64,000 bases of DNA from Rufibacter glacialis (GCF_008271745.1 NZ_VKKZ01000023.1:310001-374000); one strand, 5' to 3'; counted from the first letter of the stretch, positions 9,354 to 18,342 are shown. The notes: generated by a model from the sequence alone, not told the origin. Numbers and translations: made by a program.

Positions 9354-10262
9354 ATGATCCAAGTACGGACCTTCACAACTGGCCTTTTATTAATTCTAGT
9401 CTTCCATGCATCGGCGCAAATTCCAGAATCACTACGAGATAAGATATATCAGATAGCCTCAGCAAAGAATGCCACGGTGGGTGTTTCGATTATGGGTAGT
9501 AATGGGAACGACACCTTATCTCTTAATGGAGAAAATCGCTTTCCCATGCAAAGCGTGTTCAAGTTTCATATTGCCCTGGCAGTATTGTCCCAAATAGATC
9601 AAGGAAGGCTGTCGCTGGATCAAAAAATAAAGATTCAGAAGAAAGACCTGCTTCCCGGCCTGCATAGCCCGCTCAGGGAAAAGTATCCGAACGGAGCTTC
9701 ACTTCCCCTTTCAGAAGTATTAAGCTATACGGTCTCTAGCAGCGATAACGTGGGTTGTGATGCTCTGTTAAGGCTTCTGGGCGGACCACAGGAAGTAGAG
9801 AGATACTTTGTAAGAAACAACTTCCAAGATATTTCCATCAAAATCAATGAAGAGGTTATGCAGAATAACTGGGACCTGCAGTTCCAAAACTGGACGACTC
9901 CTAATGCCGCCAGCAAAGTTTTAAAATCCTATTATCACAACCAGGAAAAACTGCTTTCCCAAAAAAGTCATGACTTTGTGTGGAAAGAAATGAGAGAAAC
10001 AGAAACAGGTAAAAACAGGTTGAAAGGGCAACTGCCAAAGGGTACCGTGGTGGCCCACAAAACAGGCTCTTCGGGCAGGAACAAAAGTACCGGTATCACT
10101 GCAGCGGTCAACGATATTGGCGTAGTCTTTTTGCCGAACGGAGAATATTACTTCATCAGTGTATTTGCATCCAACTCGAATGAGGATTTACCCACGAACG
10201 AGAAAATCATTGCAGACATTTCTAAAGCAGCCTGGGACTATTTTATTTCCTCGGCAAAATAG
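9354..10262 (+). CDS. bla: Class A beta-lactamase (subclass A2-like)
   Basis: 302 residues. A signal peptide ends near ASA-Q22, so the enzyme is periplasmic. All class A landmarks are visible: SVFK (S67, K70), SDN (S130-N132), E167xxxN171 in the omega loop, and HKTG (K236-G238). The extended sequence around the omega loop (NEEVMQNNWDLQFQNW) resembles the Bacteroidota A2 group (CfxA/PER/VEB/CME relatives). It should hydrolyse penicillins and probably cephalosporins; the spectrum cannot be read from sequence. ATG at 9354 places the signal peptide correctly. It lies outside the att repeat at 10670, so it is not part of the island as delimited here. Confidence 0.93.
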   Translation: MIQVRTFTTGLLLILVFHASAQIPESLRDKIYQIASAKNATVGVSIMGSNGNDTLSLNGENRFPMQSVFKFHIALAVLSQIDQGRLSLDQKIKIQKKDLLPGLHSPLREKYPNGASLPLSEVLSYTVSSSDNVGCDALLRLLGGPQEVERYFVRNNFQDISIKINEEVMQNNWDLQFQNWTTPNAASKVLKSYYHNQEKLLSQKSHDFVWKEMRETETGKNRLKGQLPKGTVVAHKTGSSGRNKSTGITAAVNDIGVVFLPNGEYYFISVFASNSNEDLPTNEKIIADISKAAWDYFISSAK

Positions 10263-10325
10263 CCTTACTCTAACCTTCTTTTAGAAAGTCCTGTACCTAT
10301 AATAAAGAACTAAAGGAGCTAAAAG

Positions 10326-10487
10326 ATGAGTACCAGATCAGCAGACCAACAAAAGAAGCAGCGCCAAAAGGAATTCAGGGAAAGAAAAGAGAACGAGGAA
10401 AGGCAGAAAGCTGCGGCAAAAAAAGCCAAAAGCGAGCCATCTAAGGCCGACGATCAAGCAGACAAGAAGCGCAAAACGGACGACTAA
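10326..10487 (+). CDS. Small, highly charged protein
   Basis: 53 residues (starts MSTRSADQQKKQRQKEFRER), almost entirely Lys, Arg, Glu, Asp, Gln and Ala, so probably one helix or disordered. A strong Shine-Dalgarno AGGAG (10314-10318) sits 7 bases before ATG, unusual for this phylum and good evidence of translation. It follows the beta-lactamase by 63 bases. Function unknown. Confidence 0.6.
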   Translation: MSTRSADQQKKQRQKEFRERKENEERQKAAAKKAKSEPSKADDQADKKRKTDD

Positions 10488-10669
10488 TGCTCTAATGGGC
10501 AAAGTAGTGAAGGCCTCTTCTTGGTTACCGAGGTGATTCCTGTTGATGTTTAGGGTGCATACCTACTAGTAATGATCGAAGTCCCTCCTGCATTAGGCGG
10601 TTTGTGCTCATAAGAGGTTAACCTAACCCTAACTTTTCCATGCCTTCATTAGTCAACTGAATTGTCGCT

Positions 10670-10687
10670 TTACTTTCCGATGCAGAA
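10670..10687 (+). other. Attachment site (attL-like), copy of the mnmE 3' end
   Basis: TTACTTTCCGATGCAGAA here matches TTACTTCCCGATGCAGAA at 59329-59346, which is the complement of the last 18 bases of mnmE including its stop. The copies are in the same orientation and differ at one base. The geometry fits integration of a 48.7-kb element into the mnmE 3' end, with the recombinase at the other end. Confidence 0.82.
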
Positions 10688-10827
10688 AGTAATTATTCAT
10701 GAATATCAGGTGTTTATGTGTTAGCGTAACAAGATTTGTAACAATAAGTGGTAATTAACCATCTGATTATAATGACCTAAATATAAGAGAAAACGCTAGA
10801 AAATTTAAGTTCTACATGAGCTTTACA

Positions 10828-10900
10828 TTGGTTTGAATCCAAACGGGATCACAAAATTCAATTTGCAAAAGCCTTTATACATTGCGTATGGAGGCTTTTT
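10828..10900 (+). terminator. tRNA T-arm-like remnant followed by a hairpin
   Basis: TTGG-TTTGAAT-CCAA (10828-10842) looks like a T-arm and is followed by ACGGGATCACA, resembling a tRNA 3' end, but no D-arm or anticodon arm can be built upstream. AAAAGCCT (10867-10874) and AGGCTTTT (10892-10899) then form a terminator-like hairpin ending in T residues. The hairpin is the firmer part; the tRNA relic is a suggestion. Confidence 0.35.
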
Positions 10901-10915
10901 GCTTTTAAAGGTCTG

Positions 10916-10965
10916 GGCGTGTAGAACAAACTGTTCTACACGCCTGAGAGGTTGTTCTACACGCC
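10916..10965. repeat. Three 13-bp repeats, one inverted, near attL
   Basis: GGCGTGTAGAACA (10916-10928) is the exact inverse of TGTTCTACACGCC (10932-10944), which recurs exactly at 10953-10965. The two direct copies are 21 bp apart, about two helical turns. They lie about 230 bp inside the left end of the island. Arm-type recombinase sites or an operator are possible readings. Confidence 0.7.
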
Positions 10966-11151
10966 ATTGCTTTCCCTTCCCCCAATTTTATATTTCTTGA
11001 ACGTGATTTAAGACCCAAATTCTTTTAGAATGGTCATTCTGAAGTTGGTGCATATGATATACTTTGATATATTTCACTGACGGAATACCACCGTCATTTC
11101 TTTAAGGGTATGTCTCAAATTACACATGCAAACCAATAAACAGCGAAGAAC

Positions 11152-11658
11152 ATGAGTACCAGTGCCATGAGGTCGGAGGTGTCTCAACGGCTAAAGTCGG
11201 GAACCAGCAAGGCGGACATTTATCACGAGCTTGCCAATGGCACTGATGACGAGACCCTGAGGAGGGCTTTGGCCTCCAAACCGCCGCGCAAGCTAAGAAG
11301 GGCTGACCGCATCCTGAACAATGCGGTTTGTTGGTCTTGGGTTCTGATTGTCCTGATGGAAATCCTCGGAGACTTTGATACCTCAAGCTGGTTCAACCCA
11401 AAGACCATCCTTTCCCTAGCTGGCTCCTTTTTTCTTCTATTTCAGCTTTGGCGGTTTAACGGTGATGCTTACCTCGCGGGCATGGTGTGGTTAGCCCTCG
11501 GGGTCTACAATACGGCAAAAGATGTATATTGGCTTTCGCCCGATGAGCCTGACCGCGGATTCATCGTGCTGTTTTCATGGGGTTACGTAGGATTCCTCTT
11601 ATTGACGATTGCCCTCATGTATACTGTCAGGAAGAGAGTATTCGGGTATTACCGATAG
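11152..11658 (+). CDS. Membrane protein with short cytoplasmic N-terminus
   Basis: 168 residues: a soluble N-terminus (about 1-50: MSTSAMRSEVSQRLKSG, then a charged KPPRKLRR stretch) and four hydrophobic helices (about 56-72, 85-102, 107-125, 138-160). Family not recognised. First gene inside the left end of the island. No partner is evident. Confidence 0.55.
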   Translation: MSTSAMRSEVSQRLKSGTSKADIYHELANGTDDETLRRALASKPPRKLRRADRILNNAVCWSWVLIVLMEILGDFDTSSWFNPKTILSLAGSFFLLFQLWRFNGDAYLAGMVWLALGVYNTAKDVYWLSPDEPDRGFIVLFSWGYVGFLLLTIALMYTVRKRVFGYYR

Positions 11659-11777
11659 TTCAAACCAGCCAAGGATACCGAAGGTAACACGAGGTTCGAA
11701 TAGGGGCAGGAGCAACCCACTTTTACAAGCCACTGCCTTTGACGTGTCCCATAGAAACTCAACCTTGAGAAAACCCT

Positions 11778-12211
11778 GTGCATCACATTGAAGCCATCCT
11801 ATCAAGGCATGGAGCCACAAAGCGGGTCGATCCAATGAACTTCTCCTTTAAGGAACTGGAGGCTACCCTAGGGTTCCAGTTACCAGCCGACTACGCAGGT
11901 TTTCTGAGGACCTTCCATGGCTTCGAGGGGCAGATCGTGAAAGAGCACGTGGTACTGTGGGACTTGGGTGAGCCAGAAAGCGCAAACCTGGGATATGCCA
12001 TTCAGAAAAACATCCCTGGCTCATTGGGGATAGGCTAGAACGGGGGGGAGCTTACGCCTTGGAGAAGGTGAACGGGAAGGAGTTCAAGGTCGTGCTGACG
12101 TCGTTCTCAGACCTAAGTGCCGAATATCACATCTGCATCAGCTACTCCTTAAGCAATTTCCTTCAGGGGCTGGATAAAGGAGAAGAGTGGTTCCCTGTAA
12201 CGGAGCTTTGA
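11778..12211 (+). pseudogene. SMI1/KNR4-like (SUKH) protein, frameshifted
   Basis: The first part (from 11778) reads like the SMI1/KNR4 fold: FSFKELEATLGFQLPADYAGFLRTFHGFEG. The frame stops at TAG 12036-12038 just where these proteins have a glycine-rich GDNGGGE segment; here a run of seven G follows. Another frame then continues the family (EKVNGKEFKVVLTSFSDLS ... LSNFLQGLDKGEEW) to TGA 12209-12211. Such proteins often serve as immunity proteins to polymorphic toxins; no toxin is adjacent. The homopolymer makes a sequencing slip possible. Confidence 0.7.
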
Positions 12212-12216
12212 ACCGA

Positions 12217-12789
12217 GTTTACTCCGCGGCTCCCAGCCAGAGCCTGCCCGTGTTTACGAACGCACTTATAGACAGGTGCAGATGTACCAGTGGGGGCTGG
12301 TGCCGTTCTGGGCGAATGACCTGAAGTCGCTCAGGAAACCGATTAATGTGCGGGCGGAGATACTGGCGGAGAAGCCGTCTGTCAGGAAACTGCTCCAGTC
12401 CAAGCGTTATTTGGTGCTGGCGGACATTTTCTATGAGTGGCAGGTTGCTTCCTCGGGAAAGAAACCGTACAGGATCCTGTAGCGCAGTGAGGATCTGTAC
12501 TCGTTAGCTGGCTTTTGGGATGAATGGGCGGACACCTCCACGGGCGACGTGCTGCACACCTACACCATCATCACTACCGAAGCTAACGAGCTGGTGAAGC
12601 CGATCCATGACCAAATGCCTGTCATCTTGATGCCCGAGGCCGAGGAACTTTGGCTGGGCCGCACAGACCTAAATCGAGCTGCTTGACCTGCTCAGGGCGT
12701 TCGACGCCGCGCTGATGAAGGCTTTCCCTGTCTCGCCGCTGGTGAACTCTCCTCTGAACAAGGTGCCTGAGGTACTAAACTCCCGTTAG
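12217..12789 (+). pseudogene. SOS response-associated peptidase (SRAP/YedK) remnant
   Basis: Pieces of the SRAP fold appear in order across frames: YSAAPSQSLPVFTNA, then MYQWGLVPFWANDLKS ... INVRAEILAEKPSVRK ... ADIFYEWQ, a TAG stop at 12480-12482, SLAGFWDEWADTSTGD ... THDQMP-like NELVKPIHDQMPVIL, a further frame change, then LLDLLRAFDAAL ... FPVSPLVNSPLNKVPE ending at 12787-12789. The N-terminus with the catalytic Cys2 (MCGR) is missing, so the protein cannot crosslink abasic DNA. Such genes are often next to umuDC, as here. Confidence 0.82.
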
Positions 12790-12803
12790 CAGGAGTTGCT
12801 AAC
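12785..12803. promoter_or_regulatory. Short palindrome upstream of umuDC
   Basis: GTTAGCA and TGCTAAC (7 bp, spacer GGAGT) overlap the end of the SRAP remnant, about 130 bp before umuD. It may be an operator for the SOS-type operon or a weak terminator. No match to a known LexA box is claimed. Confidence 0.3.
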
Positions 12804-12929
12804 AATTTTGGGCTTATCCACGTTAGTTACCAACAATATTAGAAAATTATACTAGATCATACAGCTTTTCTATATTCTTTGCCGTTATTGCTAATGAAAT
12901 TAGTATTTATATTTACTGAAGAAGTTGAT

Positions 12930-13394
12930 ATGCGCGAAGAAACACCAACCATCACCACCCAGAACACTCTGGAGCCGCTCTCACTGGAATCATTCGAGGG
13001 TATACTGCTACCCATGTACTCCTCCTACGTCACCGCTGGGTTCCCATCACCAGCAGATGACTACCTAGAAGAGATGGTTAACCTTAAGGAGCACCTGATA
13101 CGAAACCCTGGCACCACCTATATGATGCGGGTAAGGGGCAATTCCATGCGTGACGCCAAAATAGAGGACGGCGACATCCTGATCATCGACTGTAAGGCTA
13201 AGCCCAAGGACGGCTACCCGATCATCTGCTCCATAGACGGTGAGTTCACCACAAAGACGTTCAGGGAGAAGGGCGGGAGGCTGTTTTTGGAGCCAGCAAA
13301 CCCAGATTACCCTATCATAGAGATCACGGGTGAGATGGAATTGCGGGCTTGGGGAGTAATCGTTTGGATTCTGCACAAACCCATCAGGCGATGA
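12930..13394 (+). CDS. umuD: UmuD-like S24 peptidase
   Basis: 154 residues. The LexA/UmuD C-terminal serine-lysine peptidase fold is clear: cleavage site A36-G37 (YVTAGFPSP), nucleophile S72 (RGNSMRDAKI), general base K109 (FTTKTF). On RecA-filament contact it should cut itself to UmuD', which joins UmuC as an error-prone polymerase. ATG 12930 is chosen because it gives the usual short N-terminus; ATG 12894 in the same frame would add 12 hydrophobic residues. It overlaps umuC by four bases (ATGA), implying coupled translation. Confidence 0.9.
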   Translation: MREETPTITTQNTLEPLSLESFEGILLPMYSSYVTAGFPSPADDYLEEMVNLKEHLIRNPGTTYMMRVRGNSMRDAKIEDGDILIIDCKAKPKDGYPIICSIDGEFTTKTFREKGGRLFLEPANPDYPIIEITGEMELRAWGVIVWILHKPIRR

Positions 13395-14668
13395 GCACGC
13401 TCTTCGCGCTATGCGATTGCAACAACTTCTACGCCTCCTGTGAGCGCGCATTCCAGCCTTCACTGAATGGCAAACCTGTGGTGGTTCTTAGTAACAACGA
13501 CGGCTGTGTGATCGCACGCAGCAACGAATCCAAGGCGTTGGGCATCCAGATGGGTACTCCCTTTTTCCAGATAAGAGATCTGGTGGAGTGCGGTGACCTT
13601 CATGCGTTCTCCTCTAATTACACGCTATATGGTGACATCTCTAGCAGGGTCATGCGCGGGCTGGCGGAGTTCGCGCCCAGTGTGGAGGTGTACTCGATCG
13701 ACGAGTCTTTCCTAGACCTGAGCAACATGCTTGGAAAGGATATGAACGCTTACTGCCGCCAAATAAAGGAAAGCGTGTTGCAATGGACGAAGATCCCCAT
13801 CAGTCTCGGTGTCGCCCCCACGAAAGCACTGGCCAAGGTGGCCAACAGGCTCGCCAAGAAGTCGGCGAAGGCGAATGGCGTGCTGGTGCTCACCGATCCG
13901 CACCACATCACTGCGGCGCTGAAGGCGACCAGCATCGAAGACGTGTGGGGCGTGGGGCGGCAGTACGCCAAGTTGCTGCGCAGGCACGGGGTGGAGACCG
14001 CCTATGATTTTACGCTCAAGCAAGATGCGTGGGTAAAGAAGCACATGGCCGTGGTAGGTCTGCGGCTGGTGAAGGAGCTGCGCGGCGAGAGCTGCCTTGA
14101 TCTGGATGAGGTCTCCCCGCCGAAGAAGGGCATCTGCACGTCACGCAGCTTCGGGGAGCGGCTCACGGAGCTGAATGATCTGGTGGAGGCTACTGCCAAC
14201 TATGCGGCCAAGTGCGCCAAGAAACTCAGGAAACAGAAAAGCTGCGCTAAGGTGGTCACGGTGTTCGTGCAGACCAACCATTTCTCCGAGCGGGATGCCC
14301 AGTACTTCAACAGCAAGACCATTGCCATGCCCGTGGCGACCAGCTCGGATCTAGAACTAATCCATTACGCTACGCTTGCTCTCAAGTCCATCTACCGTGC
14401 TGGGTACCGCTACAAGAAGACGGGGGTGATCCTCAAGGAGATCGTGCCTGACAACCAGATACAGTATGACCTTCTTGACACCGTGGACAGGGAAAAGCAC
14501 GGCAGCATCATGGAGACAGTAGATAAACTCACGACGCGGTACGGCAGGGATGTCGTGAAGGTGGGCACGCAGGGCTTAGGTAATTCTTGGCAGCTCAAAT
14601 GCGAGCGCAAGTCTCCCTGTTATACAACCCGCCTTTCTGATCTGCCCATTGTGAACAATTCCGTTTGA
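13391..14668 (+). CDS. umuC: UmuC-like Y-family DNA polymerase
   Basis: 425 residues from ATG 13391, which overlaps the umuD stop. Y-family catalytic residues are visible: D9 (ALCDCNNFYASCER) and D104-E105 (VYSIDESF). The palm/fingers, the helix-hairpin-helix part (IEDVWGVGRQYAKLL), the little-finger domain and the UmuC-type C-terminus (SPCYTTRLSDLP) are all present; length is normal. Together with UmuD' it should copy across damaged bases and raise mutation rate. UmuDC pairs are common on mobile elements. It appears intact even though the neighbouring SRAP gene is broken. Confidence 0.93.
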   Translation: MSTLFALCDCNNFYASCERAFQPSLNGKPVVVLSNNDGCVIARSNESKALGIQMGTPFFQIRDLVECGDLHAFSSNYTLYGDISSRVMRGLAEFAPSVEVYSIDESFLDLSNMLGKDMNAYCRQIKESVLQWTKIPISLGVAPTKALAKVANRLAKKSAKANGVLVLTDPHHITAALKATSIEDVWGVGRQYAKLLRRHGVETAYDFTLKQDAWVKKHMAVVGLRLVKELRGESCLDLDEVSPPKKGICTSRSFGERLTELNDLVEATANYAAKCAKKLRKQKSCAKVVTVFVQTNHFSERDAQYFNSKTIAMPVATSSDLELIHYATLALKSIYRAGYRYKKTGVILKEIVPDNQIQYDLLDTVDREKHGSIMETVDKLTTRYGRDVVKVGTQGLGNSWQLKCERKSPCYTTRLSDLPIVNNSV

Positions 14669-14872
14669 GAGCTATTATGATACCTCCAATGGCGAATCGA
14701 GATTTTTCGTGCTGTTCACTTCAACAGGTCTAATAGGTTTTTTGGCTCTGTAGCCTACATGAAGATCCAGCAGCTCTTGGTGTTGGCACCCAGTTTCCTC
14801 TGTCCATATGGCATGTCCAAATTTAAGTACTACACCTTTCCATCCATATCCTAATAAGCCTATGTTCTGGCA

Positions 14873-15291
14873 TTAGCAAAAGTGCCTAAGATCTTCGGTG
14901 GCATCATCAAACCCTTTGACAACCTTTGGGCTGTATTTACTGAATTGAGTGGAGATGTTGGTGGCCAACATGACCATTGCTGGCTCCATCTTTGACGATC
15001 CGAACTTTGAGTACTTGTATGAGATGCACTGGTTCAGTGCCTCCTTCAATTTCCTTCTTGCGCTCCAATCGCCACCTCCTTCCAGATCATAGAACTTGAC
15101 TTCTACCCCAATGAAAAAGTCAGGGAATCCCTTCGCAATAAGCTCAGGGTTAGGCAGTATCCCCAAATTCATTATCAAATGCCTTGTCTCCCCCAGTAGG
15201 TGATGGAGCCTTTCACGTCCTCAAATACCTTGAAGTTAGGTTCCAATAGGCTGATGACGTATTTCCTGAAGTCGTCCTCCTTGTTATCCAT
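14873..15291 (-). pseudogene. PD-(D/E)XK-like nuclease-type hypothetical, frameshifted
   Basis: On the minus strand ATG 15291 begins MDNKEDDFRKYVISLLEPNF, runs to a break near 15205, and the neighbouring frame continues HLLGETRHLIMNLGILPNPELIAKGFPDFF and GVEVKFYDLEGG ... to a stop at 14873. The GxPDxFIGVEVKF stretch resembles a PD-(D/E)XK nuclease core (E-V-K). Together the pieces make a protein of about 138 residues, so a single-base shift is the simplest explanation. It lies 13 bases downstream of the WYL/nuclease gene on the same strand. Confidence 0.5.
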
Positions 15292-15304
15292 CCGAAAAGT
15301 TTCA

Positions 15305-17068
15305 CTACAAATCCAAGATCTCCAATTGGCCTATCCTGTCGAAACGGAAAGTTCTCTTCTCATCTCTTCGGTTGCAGTACGCGGTGATATAGTCGCTGGT
15401 GAGGTTATAGCGTCTGATGTGCTCCTGCTCCAGCGCGTTTATGGCCAACTGTACATCACAGATCGTTCGGGTGCTTTCCTCCGCTTCAATCCTGTTGAGG
15501 ATCAGCTCTCCTGTTTCCCTGTCAACTGCCATGGAAGACCATGAGGCTCTTGTGTATGTGATCCTGAGGTATTTCTGGTACTGGATGGCTGTGTTCACCA
15601 CTGACTTTATGCTGTCGATCCCAAGGGTCGGCCCTGCCACTCGTAGAGTGAAGGGAGATTCTTTCATAACCACGTTTGATACTTTGGTGACATCGAATTC
15701 TCTTTCGCCATTCTTGACATAGCAGAAGGCGGAAAGTCTGCCGTTCTCGACTTTAATCGGTTTGGCTACCGTAGGTTTATCGTTATAGGTGAAGGAAATA
15801 TATTTCTGCCTAGCGATAGAAGCCCTCAGCATATCCATCTTTGGGTCGGTGGTAGATGTGGCTGTTATTGGGCGTGGTGCCTTGAAGGTCTCATCATTGA
15901 CTTCCTTCTCGATGGCATCCCCAAGGGATGTCTCCGCCACGTTCTCTGTTCGCATAGAGGAGGCGGTATGGCCAAAGCTTTCTATGCCGAGGTATTTTTC
16001 ACGGTACTTCTCCCTCGACCACTGCTTCGCCTGATCCGATGTCCACTGCTGGACTGAGGCTATTTGGTTGGCACTTATAAGTGACGCTGGGATCTGGAAG
16101 GCTGGGTACAGGCTTTTGATGACATCCGCTATGAAAAGGCAGCAGCCCTTCGGGTTCTGGTGAACCTGTTTCTCCGCGAACCTGATCACGATCCAGCCCC
16201 TGTTCCTGAAGGCGAGGTTCCTGGCGGTATCAGCGAGCTGGTGATGCATGGGTTGCCGTGTGGCTATGTCATTGGTGCCTTCGTACGGTTCATCGATCTC
16301 GATGTCGATGAACATGTTGAGGCCGTTGTGCTCGTTCACCAGCGTGAAGTCTGGCTCAAACGGTTGGGCGTTGCCCTTCACCATTATGAAGCGGTCATCG
16401 AAGACTTGGAATGTATCCTTGAAAAAAGGGTCCAATATCTTTTTGAAAGCCTCTTCCTTATATCCCTTTCTGCCGACCCGCCCTTTCCTCGGAAACTTGA
16501 TCACGCTATTAGGTTTAGGCATGATGACAATCGGAAAATTGTACGGCTCAGACTGCTCGAAGACATTCAGAGGCTGGTACCCTATATATTTTACGTTCGT
16601 CTGCGTCTCTGGCTCCGATACCACTGGGGCGGCAGGAGCCAAAGGCTTTGCAACCCGCTGTTGGGGCAGCTCCCTATTCTCAGTCGTTACTGTCCTTCGA
16701 GGAGCCGATTTGATTGGTGGTTTAACCATGGTCGGGGCAGGCGACGGCGTTGGGTTTGATATCCCTATATGCAGGGTGTTACTACTGGATGTGGGATTCT
16801 GGCGGATCACCTTTTCCGCTGGTGGTAGTGTTGGTGGTACGTTCTGGGCCACTGGAGAAGCTGAGGCTTTGTTCTTTACTATAGCAATGTTGGCATCGGC
16901 TACTTTCTTTTTACGTGAAACAAGTAGCCAAATTAGGGCCACTGCCAGGGCGAATAATACCCAGAATATATACATCGAGGTACCCTCGGAATCATTTGCC
17001 GCATCTGCGGTTTGCGTGAGGGTGTCTGACGACATCACCTGCGCAAGTAGATTTTTCTGTACTGTCAT
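15305..17068 (-). CDS. Membrane-anchored PD-(D/E)XK plus double WYL protein
   Basis: 587 residues. One membrane helix (about residues 31-49, YIFWVLFALAVALIWLLV) is followed by a low-complexity Pro/Ser/Ala linker to about residue 150. A nuclease-like core follows with FEPDFTLVNEHNG and FIDIEIDEPYEG, resembling the restriction-type PD-(D/E)XK fold (D and E-x-D). The C-terminal third carries two WYL-like modules (around ARQKYISFTYNDKP and QYQKYLRITYTRASW), ending in FRFDRIGQLEIL. WYL modules usually sense ligands in regulators of defence genes. A membrane-tethered nuclease with two WYL sensors is unusual. Cytoplasmic orientation is inferred. Confidence 0.65.
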   Translation of the reverse strand: MTVQKNLLAQVMSSDTLTQTADAANDSEGTSMYIFWVLFALAVALIWLLVSRKKKVADANIAIVKNKASASPVAQNVPPTLPPAEKVIRQNPTSSSNTLHIGISNPTPSPAPTMVKPPIKSAPRRTVTTENRELPQQRVAKPLAPAAPVVSEPETQTNVKYIGYQPLNVFEQSEPYNFPIVIMPKPNSVIKFPRKGRVGRKGYKEEAFKKILDPFFKDTFQVFDDRFIMVKGNAQPFEPDFTLVNEHNGLNMFIDIEIDEPYEGTNDIATRQPMHHQLADTARNLAFRNRGWIVIRFAEKQVHQNPKGCCLFIADVIKSLYPAFQIPASLISANQIASVQQWTSDQAKQWSREKYREKYLGIESFGHTASSMRTENVAETSLGDAIEKEVNDETFKAPRPITATSTTDPKMDMLRASIARQKYISFTYNDKPTVAKPIKVENGRLSAFCYVKNGEREFDVTKVSNVVMKESPFTLRVAGPTLGIDSIKSVVNTAIQYQKYLRITYTRASWSSMAVDRETGELILNRIEAEESTRTICDVQLAINALEQEHIRRYNLTSDYITAYCNRRDEKRTFRFDRIGQLEILDL

Positions 17069-17214
17069 TTGGTTAATAGAATCTTTGATAAATATAAGTC
17101 CTGAAACATAATGTTATTATGTCTGCCCAATTTCATAAAATTTTCAATACAATTTGTAGCTATTTAACCTTGTTATGGTACCTTACTTGCATTTCGAGGA
17201 AATATGATGCGCCT

Positions 17215-18330
17215 ATGATTGAGGAATATGAAAAACTGATCAAAGAGTTTTATTCGCTGCCAAAGGTGGTGCCTCAGCCCACGTACCTTGAGCTATGCCA
17301 GTACCCGTACCGCAGGTTAAAGGAGATTTGCAGCAGGATGCTCAGCTTCTTTCTTCAGCCTACGGCAGAACACGGCATGGATGAATTGTTCATCCAGTCG
17401 CTTGCCCAAACCTTGCAGGAGGACCTTGAGTACCGCACTGGCAATCTGAGAGTGATCGTGGAGGACAACGCAGAGGGGAAGCGTATAGACCTAGTGGTGG
17501 CAGGGGAGAATTTCGTGATCGGGATTGAGAACAAGATCACTGCAGGTCTGTACAACCCGCTGGATAAATACAGGGAAAAGCTCAGTTCCTACCAGAAGGA
17601 GAAGGCGATCGGCGTCGTCCTCTCACTGAGGAGGGTGCAGCGGAGGGAGGAAGTCGATTGGATGCGGGAGAACGGTTTCGTGAATATCCTTTACTCAGAA
17701 CTGTTCACTAGTGTAAAGCAGAACATAGGCTTCTACCTTGGCAAGAGCAGCGACAAATACCTTATATATCTACAGGACTTCATCAAGACAATAGAGAACA
17801 TGGAAGGCAACAATACCATGAACCAGCCCTTGGCTGACTTCTTCTTCGATAACGCCGAGAAGGTGGATGAATTGGTCAAGCTCTACAATGAGTTCAACAA
17901 CAAAATTACCCAAATTCGGAACCAGCACATCAATTCCCTCCGAGAAGCCATGTCGGAGAAGACTGGGGAAAACTGGTGGATTTGGTCAGGCTTCGACCTT
18001 GGGTTTACCTTCCACGATACCGAAGGTCGCAAGCTTGGTATCGAGTCGGTGTACGAGAAGGAGAAGCGAAACCCTATCGGGAGGTTCAATATTCAGATCA
18101 CCGCATGGAATATTAAAGACTGGGATTACTTCCGCAGCGCGGTCACCCCGCTTTTCCCAGACAATGAGGTGCAGTATGGCGGCGGGAAGGCCAATTTCCG
18201 TCTCGACCCAATGTTGAACCCGACCGAGGAGCAGATAACGGAAAGGCTATTTGAAATATATTCTATCCTGAAGCATAAGGTTGTAGAGCCTATTATTGAA
18301 ATACAGCTAGAAGCACAAACTCTCAATTAA
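17215..18330 (+). CDS. PDDEXK_4-type nuclease family protein
   Basis: 371 residues from ATG 17215 (MIEEYEKLIKEFYSLPK); ATG 17119 in the same frame would add a hydrophobic stretch that does not fit the family. The PD-(D/E)XK core is clear: GKRIDLVVAGENFVIGIENK with D, E and K in order. A C-terminal half (from about 230) with FDLGFTFHD is typical of this family. The protein probably cuts or binds foreign DNA; in other genomes such genes are found in defence islands. An HNH gene follows by 12 bases, so the two form an operon. Confidence 0.75.
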   Translation: MIEEYEKLIKEFYSLPKVVPQPTYLELCQYPYRRLKEICSRMLSFFLQPTAEHGMDELFIQSLAQTLQEDLEYRTGNLRVIVEDNAEGKRIDLVVAGENFVIGIENKITAGLYNPLDKYREKLSSYQKEKAIGVVLSLRRVQRREEVDWMRENGFVNILYSELFTSVKQNIGFYLGKSSDKYLIYLQDFIKTIENMEGNNTMNQPLADFFFDNAEKVDELVKLYNEFNNKITQIRNQHINSLREAMSEKTGENWWIWSGFDLGFTFHDTEGRKLGIESVYEKEKRNPIGRFNIQITAWNIKDWDYFRSAVTPLFPDNEVQYGGGKANFRLDPMLNPTEEQITERLFEIYSILKHKVVEPIIEIQLEAQTLN

Positions 18331-18342
18331 TCAATAAGGGAA

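Noticed and set aside
6052-10534. A 13-base repeat TTGGTTACCGAGG near 6052 and 10522
   Set aside because: A repeat of this length is expected by chance in a window of this size, and neither copy is near a recombinase or a gene border that would make it an att site.
10828-10856. A tRNA gene at the left island end
   Set aside because: Only a T-arm-like part is visible; no D-arm, anticodon arm or acceptor pairing can be built. The mnmE repeat is a far better attachment site.
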